NCBI GenBank assembly: GCA_003241055.1
Contig: QFOD01000002.1
Coordinates: 239,601-303,600 of the forward strand
Reading direction: 5' to 3'
Length of the DNA stretch: 64,000 nt
DNA from: Roseateles depolymerans
GTDB lineage: Bacteria; Pseudomonadota; Gammaproteobacteria; Burkholderiales; Burkholderiaceae_C
Below are positions 63,523-64,000 of this stretch, one piece after another. A model generated the notes under the pieces. That model did not search any database, was not told where the DNA came from, and saw only the letters and a program-made list of their open reading frames with translations. Position 1 is the stretch's first letter, and each line of letters opens with the position of its first letter. Made by a program: the position numbers and the translations under genes.

Positions 63523-63813
63523 ATGAAGCTGCGCCCCCTGCACGATCGCGTGATCGTTCGCCGCCTGGAGCAAGAAACCAAGACCGCCTCGGGCATCGTG
63601 ATCCCCGACAACGCCGCCGAGAAGCCTGATCAGGGCGAAGTGCTGGCCGTCGGCCCGGGCAAGCGCAATGACAAGGGTGAATTCGTCGCACTGAACGTGG
63701 CCGTTGGCGACCGCGTGCTGTTCGGCAAGTACTCCGGCCAGGCCGTCAAGGTCGATGGCGAAGAGCTGCTGGTCATGCGCGAAGAGGACCTGTTCGCCGT
63801 CGTCGCCAAGTAA
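63523..63813 (+). CDS. groES: Co-chaperonin GroES
   Basis: A 96-residue protein that caps the GroEL folding chamber as a heptamer. MKLRPLHDRVIVRRLE and the mobile loop KTASGIVIPDNAAEKP are characteristic. The ATG has an AAGGAG site and a roughly 100-base leader after CIRCE. groEL follows 52 bases downstream. Confidence 0.98.
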   Translation: MKLRPLHDRVIVRRLEQETKTASGIVIPDNAAEKPDQGEVLAVGPGKRNDKGEFVALNVAVGDRVLFGKYSGQAVKVDGEELLVMREEDLFAVVAK

Positions 63814-63865
63814 GCGACCGCCGCGTACAAGCCCACCCATCTTTTAGAGATTTCGGAGAATTCAA

Positions 63866-64000
63866 ATGGCAGCAAAAGACGTAGTCTTCGGCGGCGAAGC
63901 CCGCGCTCGCATGGTTGAAGGCGTGAACATCCTGGCCAACGCGGTCAAGGTCACGCTGGGCCCCAAGGGCCGCAACGTGGTGCTGGAGCGCTCCTTCGGC
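63866..64000 (+). CDS. groEL: Chaperonin GroEL, N-terminal part (cut by window edge)
   Basis: The first 45 residues of the 60-kDa chaperonin: MAAKDVVFGGEARARM followed by VKVTLGPKGRNVVLE, the conserved nucleotide-binding start. A CGGAG ribosome site precedes the ATG. The gene runs off the right edge. It shares the CIRCE-controlled promoter with groES. Confidence 0.98.
   Translation, partial: MAAKDVVFGGEARARMVEGVNILANAVKVTLGPKGRNVVLERSFG

Overview
The window is GC-rich chromosomal DNA (about 70% GC by eye) from a betaproteobacterium of the order Burkholderiales, most likely a Roseateles/Rubrivivax/Leptothrix-type organism. The evidence is a dusB-fis-purH cluster close to ruvC, a complete Gram-negative dcw cluster ending in ftsQ-ftsA-ftsZ with lpxC nearby, meso-DAP-type MurE, PEP-CTERM proteins, a glutamate/aspartate ABC operon, and HrcA/CIRCE control of groESL. 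No rRNA, tRNA, insertion sequence, prophage or CRISPR array was found. The one RNA gene is RNase P RNA.

Layout. (1) 1-725: the 3' end of a lower-GC gene directly followed by a 57-bp integron attC-like site, a strong terminator and a hairpin-rich non-coding tract. This looks like the last cassette of a chromosomal integron whose array runs off the left edge. (2) 726-11021, minus strand: dusB-fis-purH, then an accessory block (aldehyde dehydrogenase, small Tat-type subunit, GMC oxidoreductase; TPR membrane protein; PlsC-like acyltransferase with a divergent CdsA-like protein), then ruvC. (3) 11090-13074: YqaA-like membrane protein and an M32 carboxypeptidase on the plus strand. (4) 13353-18738: lpxC and a 61-residue membrane protein, a 7TM sensor kinase split into two coupled reading frames, and a TetR/SDR/hydrolase module lying between lpxC and ftsZ. 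(5) 18839-36256, minus strand: the full dcw cluster mraZ-rsmH-ftsL-ftsI-murE-murF-mraY-murD-ftsW-murG-murC-ddlB-ftsQ-ftsA-ftsZ. Most junctions overlap by 1-11 bases, the promoter carries a 10-bp-periodic MraZ-type operator, and a terminator follows ftsZ.

(6) 36661-48978: hybrid sensor kinase, secreted alpha-carbonic anhydrase, Bcr/CflA-type efflux pump, rnpB, cysK, then a minus-strand run pyrC - NYN-domain protein - DUF3025 protein - secreted S1C protease - FHA membrane protein, and a DUF4394 lipoprotein. (7) 49039-53169: HypT-like LysR regulator and gltI-gltJ-gltK-gltL, with a large hairpin between gltI and gltJ. (8) 53345-56869: two PEP-CTERM proteins flanking a winged-helix/TPR regulator. 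(9) 57034-61114: a three-gene periplasmic molybdenum aldehyde-oxidising complex (triheme cytochrome c, 2Fe-2S subunit, Tat-exported large subunit). (10) 61299-64000: a divergent TetR/MFS pair, then groES and the start of groEL.

The observations most worth a second look are the attC-like cassette end beside ruvC, the sensor kinase split between transmembrane helices 5 and 6, the roughly 70-residue acidic Pro/Ala/Glu insert in MurD, the divergent catalytic signature of the CdsA-like protein, and the self-overlapping MraZ operator. All family assignments come from reading motifs by eye; no database search was run.
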